16,560 nucleotides of DNA, from contig JBCCEV010000094.1 in NCBI GenBank assembly GCA_039030125.1, forward strand, positions 1 through 16,560, written 5' to 3'. Source of the DNA: JBCCEV01 sp039030125 (GTDB lineage Bacteria > Pseudomonadota > Gammaproteobacteria > Ga0077536). Positions within the stretch are counted from its first letter, which is position 1; every line of letters begins with the position of its first letter. The notes beneath the pieces were generated by a model, which saw only the letters and a program-made list of their open reading frames with translations, ran no database searches and had not been told where the DNA came from. A program made the translations under genes and the position numbers. Of this stretch, positions 14,462 through 16,560 are shown one piece after another.

Positions 14462-15424
14462 CTAGACGCGTGACAGACCGGCTTGCGGATTGGCGCAGCT
14501 CAATGGCAGCTTGCCTTGACGGAGGAGTTCTACGTTCTCGGCCACCGCCTCACCAATCCCGCGTAAGCTGGCGTGGGTCACGCCCGCGATATGCGGCGTT
14601 GCTATGACGTTTTCTTTCAACAAGGGATCCGCCGGGTCGAAAGGCTCTTGCCAGAACACGTCAAGTCCGGCGCCTTTAATGTGTCCATTTTGCAGACTCA
14701 TTAATAACGCGTCGTAATCAATTACCGGGCCACGCGCGACGTTGATCACGAAGGCGCCAGCCTTCGTCTGCGTTAGCATGCTCTCGTCCACTAGTCCGAT
14801 ATTCTCCGGCGTCGCGGGCGCGGCAACCATTAAGTAATCCGCTCGCGGCAAAATGTCAGGGAGGCGGGCCTCGGTTAAATGCTCAGCCCCTAAATCTGGC
14901 TCCCCCGGTTGGGGCCCGCGGCGGGAAACGCCAATCACCTGCATCCCAAAACCTTGAAGCCGGCGCGCGATCTCCACGCCAATCCCGCCATAACCCAAGA
15001 TCACCACGCATTTACCAAGCAGTGCCTCACCCATCGGTGCACCGACCCGGCGCGCTTGAAAATTCCCGCTTGCGGCCGGGATATCACGCGCCAACATCAA
15101 CATGTGCAGCAATGCTAACTCCGCCACCGACTCTGCATTTCCAGTGCCGGCGCTCGGCACATTAGCGACCAGTAGCTGGGCGCGTGTCGCGGCCGGGATA
15201 TCAATGCAATCGAGACCAACGCCATATTGTTGAACCAGTTTTAGACGCTTCGATGCGAAAGCCTGCTCTGGGATCTTGGCAATCGTAGGAATAAGAACGT
15301 CGGCATTCTTTGCGGCCTCGACAACGTCGTCACGCTCGCACTCGTCGATATCATCATGGGGCAGGACATCACGCAGCACGTCCATGATCCGGCGGTATCC
15401 AGTCACGCAAACAATAATTCGCAT
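14462..15424 (-). CDS. D-isomer-specific 2-hydroxyacid dehydrogenase
   Basis: The product is 320 residues. The Rossmann motif ILGYGGIGVEIARRL (142-156) has the GxGxxG glycines for NAD(P). Catalytic residues of the family are visible: Arg231 in INVARGPVIDYDAL, Glu260 in GLDVFWQEPFDP and His278 in ATPHIAG. The substrate-side loop QQYGVGLDCIDI (65-76) is also typical. Members interconvert 2-keto acids and D-2-hydroxyacids (phosphoglycerate, glyoxylate/hydroxypyruvate, D-lactate); the C-terminal ACT-type domain of many phosphoglycerate dehydrogenases is absent. It starts 38 bp after the selenoprotein stop on the same strand with no terminator between, so an operon is likely. The substrate is not identifiable. 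Confidence 0.92.
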   Translation of the reverse strand: MRIIVCVTGYRRIMDVLRDVLPHDDIDECERDDVVEAAKNADVLIPTIAKIPEQAFASKRLKLVQQYGVGLDCIDIPAATRAQLLVANVPSAGTGNAESVAELALLHMLMLARDIPAASGNFQARRVGAPMGEALLGKCVVILGYGGIGVEIARRLQGFGMQVIGVSRRGPQPGEPDLGAEHLTEARLPDILPRADYLMVAAPATPENIGLVDESMLTQTKAGAFVINVARGPVIDYDALLMSLQNGHIKGAGLDVFWQEPFDPADPLLKENVIATPHIAGVTHASLRGIGEAVAENVELLRQGKLPLSCANPQAGLSRV

Positions 15425-15462
15425 TGGCTTAGCGCACTGGTACGTGCCCGCTTATCTCGCTC

Positions 15463-16332
15463 TCAAGCACCCGCCGCCTCGGCGGCGATGCGATCGCTTT
15501 CCATTTGGTAAACCGGCTCAGTATCCCGCGGCGCCCGGGTGTCATCACCGCTCGTGCTGCCAGCTTCGCTCTTCCACGCCGGTGAATCCGGCCACTGATA
15601 ATCCAGGGACAAGATTGTGCCGGGCTCAGAGATTGATTCGAATGCCGATAGTGCGTCATTCACAATCGCACGCTGATTATGACGATCGAAAGGGCGCCCC
15701 ATGGTATGGCCAAGCGGATAGTCGATGAATACCGCGCGCGGTGGGTTACCGGCTTGCAAAATGTCGAGGGCGCTGCCAATGCACAGGGTCGGTATGCCGC
15801 TAGCTTCCAGATAACGTGCTATCAGACTCCCGGTCTGATGGCACACGGGTCACATCGGGACCAATAGAACCGTATCTACGGCCTGCTCGACGAACCGCGC
15901 ATGCAGTTCGGGAATCATTTCCTCGCGAACCCGGCGCTGCGAATAAACACCACCCATGCAGGTGAAAATATCGGGCGCCAACTCGCCAATTCGGCCCTCA
16001 CGCTCAGCGGCGCGCAAAGCGCCCAAGCCGAGAATGCAGTCCGGATCTTGGCGCGGATCTGCCAGGTAATTTTCCGTGATGTGCGAGAAGTGAATTTTGT
16101 CGGCCGGCGTATCCTTGGAGATCGCCCGCAGGCTCGTGTCGTCTTTGTAATGGAATGCAACCTGCCCCACCACGTAAGCACCGGAGGTGGAGATCACACC
16201 GACACGCGATTCGCCAAGCGGCTTTTTCAATGGGGTAAAAGCTGGCGCGTCCTCGGCATAAAACCAGCGATAGGGTGCATAACCTAAGCGCTCGTAACGC
16301 GCTCTGATCGAGGAGATGTATTCAACGTGCAT
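15463..16332 (-). CDS. Selenoprotein of the GrdB/PrdB family (glycine/sarcosine/betaine/D-proline reductase B type), Sec at residue 161
   Basis: I read one 289-residue protein from ATG 16332 to TGA 15463, with an in-frame TGA at 15852-15850 decoded as selenocysteine. The frame on both sides of that TGA is continuous and both halves belong to one family. The N-terminal strand RVGVISTSGAYV (43-54) and SHITENY (83-89) precede VLLVPM-Sec-PVCHQT (155-167), the Sec-Pro-x-Cys redox motif of GrdB/PrdB-type proteins. After it come SLIARYLEASGIPTLCIGSA and FIDYPLGHTMGRP. A SECIS-like hairpin follows the TGA. In anaerobes these subunits reduce glycine, sarcosine, betaine or D-proline together with GrdE- or PrdA-type pyruvoyl subunits; none is in this window, so the reaction here is open. 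It probably shares an operon with the downstream 2-hydroxyacid dehydrogenase. The alternative, a pseudogene with a premature stop, is unlikely given the conserved position and the hairpin. Confidence 0.88.
15816..15844 (-). promoter_or_regulatory. Bacterial SECIS element
   Basis: On the mRNA, GUGC (15844-15841), a C/A mismatch, AUCAGAC (15839-15833), loop CGGGA (15832-15828), GUCUGAU (15827-15821) and GCAC (15819-15816) form a 4+7 bp stem-loop. The apical loop begins 17 nt after the UGA and has a G among its first two bases. This fits the known geometry of bacterial SECIS elements read by SelB. Confidence 0.82.
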
Positions 16333-16362
16333 TCCGTAACCTGTAATTATTTGACCGACGCA

Positions 16363-16560
16363 CTAGTCGAGAAGACCCGTCGCCTGCCCACCGTCAACCA
16401 ACAAACCGGTGCCGGTGATGAACTTGGCCTGCTCTGTGCCGTACTTCCGACGGCGATAGTTGATGCAGTATTCTTCACTTAGGGGAGATTGGGTGACCTT
16501 TTCACATAGGCTTTGAGGGGTGTATCTTCTCCCATGTTTGTGGATCTGCTCTTTTTGCCA
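16363..16560 (-). CDS. Partial chimeric frame: M32 carboxypeptidase-like C-terminus joined to a short-chain dehydrogenase tail
   Basis: The frame is open from the window's right edge to TAG at 16363-16365 (65 residues visible; the start lies outside). Residues 1-41 (EQIHKHGRRYTP, VTQSPLSEEY, YRRRKYG) resemble the extreme C-terminus of M32 metallocarboxypeptidases, where HGRRY...VTG.PLS...Y.R.KYG is a recurring pattern. Residues 42-65 (TEQAKFITGTGLLVDGGQAT) match the end of classical short-chain dehydrogenases, S.EA.FITG...VDGG. The two families do not normally co-occur in one chain. The join is in frame near 16435-16441. The stop is 30 bp upstream of the selenoprotein start, so a dehydrogenase probably belonged to this operon. 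Whether the join is genomic or an assembly artefact cannot be told here. Confidence 0.6.
   Translation of the reverse strand, partial: WQKEQIHKHGRRYTPQSLCEKVTQSPLSEEYCINYRRRKYGTEQAKFITGTGLLVDGGQATGLLD

Noticed and set aside
14419..14607. Plus-strand small frame of 62 codons running from the intergenic gap into the 2-hydroxyacid dehydrogenase
   Set aside because: Most of it is antisense to a well-supported dehydrogenase C-terminus; it has no ribosome site and its composition (Arg/Ser rich) is typical of a shadow frame.
15463..15465. The terminal TGA of the same gene as a second selenocysteine codon
   Set aside because: Readthrough gives no recognisable family sequence and the start of the next gene is only 38 bp away; I treat it as the true stop.
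15850..15852. TGA read as a nonsense mutation splitting a pseudogene
   Set aside because: The TGA falls exactly at the family's redox Sec/Cys position, is followed by Pro-x-Cys, the frame continues intact for 128 codons, and a SECIS hairpin with correct spacing follows.
16363..16560. The edge frame as an IS element transposase remnant
   Set aside because: The basic HGRRYTPQSL stretch first looked transposase-like, but the following SPLSEEY...RRKYG pattern fits an M32 carboxypeptidase end better, and no inverted repeats are visible.

Overview
The window looks like ordinary chromosome from a Gram-negative proteobacterium, probably an environmental (marine-type) gammaproteobacterium. The evidence is a Fur-type iron-regulated transporter, a PEP-CTERM secreted protein, an exopolysaccharide-type deacetylase, covalent-flavin sarcosine/dimethylglycine dehydrogenase chemistry and a selenocysteine gene. 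The taxon is an inference; no rRNA or marker gene is present. Genes are densely packed. The longest stretch without a gene is about 195 bp (14267-14461), and there are no tRNAs, CRISPR arrays or recognisable insertion sequences.

Layout. 1-774: 3' part of an epoxide-hydrolase-like alpha/beta hydrolase. 782-1642: polysaccharide deacetylase, converging and overlapping tail to tail with a family 2 glycosyltransferase (2627-1608). 2736-4633: tight rightward trio of a Nudix CoA-pyrophosphatase-like protein, a KANL3/Tex30-type alpha/beta hydrolase and an isochorismatase-fold amidohydrolase resembling N-carbamoylsarcosine amidase. 4630-8356: a ferric-iron ABC importer split between strands. The binding protein and ATPase read leftward, the fused permease reads rightward, and a Fur box overlaps a good promoter in front of the binding protein. 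8428-12313: sarcosine/dimethylglycine dehydrogenase-like flavoprotein with a GcvT half, then a class III omega-aminotransferase. 12430-13362: HSL-family esterase, followed by a strong hairpin terminator. 14266-13469: PEP-CTERM protein, preceded by a perfect inverted repeat.

The right end is the most notable part. On the minus strand, a glycine/sarcosine/betaine/D-proline reductase B-type protein (16332-15463) carries an in-frame UGA at 15852-15850, in a Sec-Pro-x-Cys motif. A near-ideal bacterial SECIS hairpin follows directly. I read it as one 289-residue selenoprotein, which a standard gene caller would split in two. A D-2-hydroxyacid dehydrogenase follows 38 bp downstream. Upstream, at the window edge, one open frame joins what looks like the C-terminus of an M32 carboxypeptidase to the last ~22 residues of a short-chain dehydrogenase. 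This is either a real deletion fusion or an assembly chimera.

Functionally, the middle of the window suggests scavenging of methylated glycines and amines (amidase, flavoprotein demethylase, aminotransferase) next to iron uptake. The flanks carry surface polysaccharide and exosortase-related functions. No complete new multi-gene system is evident. The selenoprotein with its dehydrogenase neighbour, in the absence of the usual reductase partner subunits, is the best candidate for undescribed biology.
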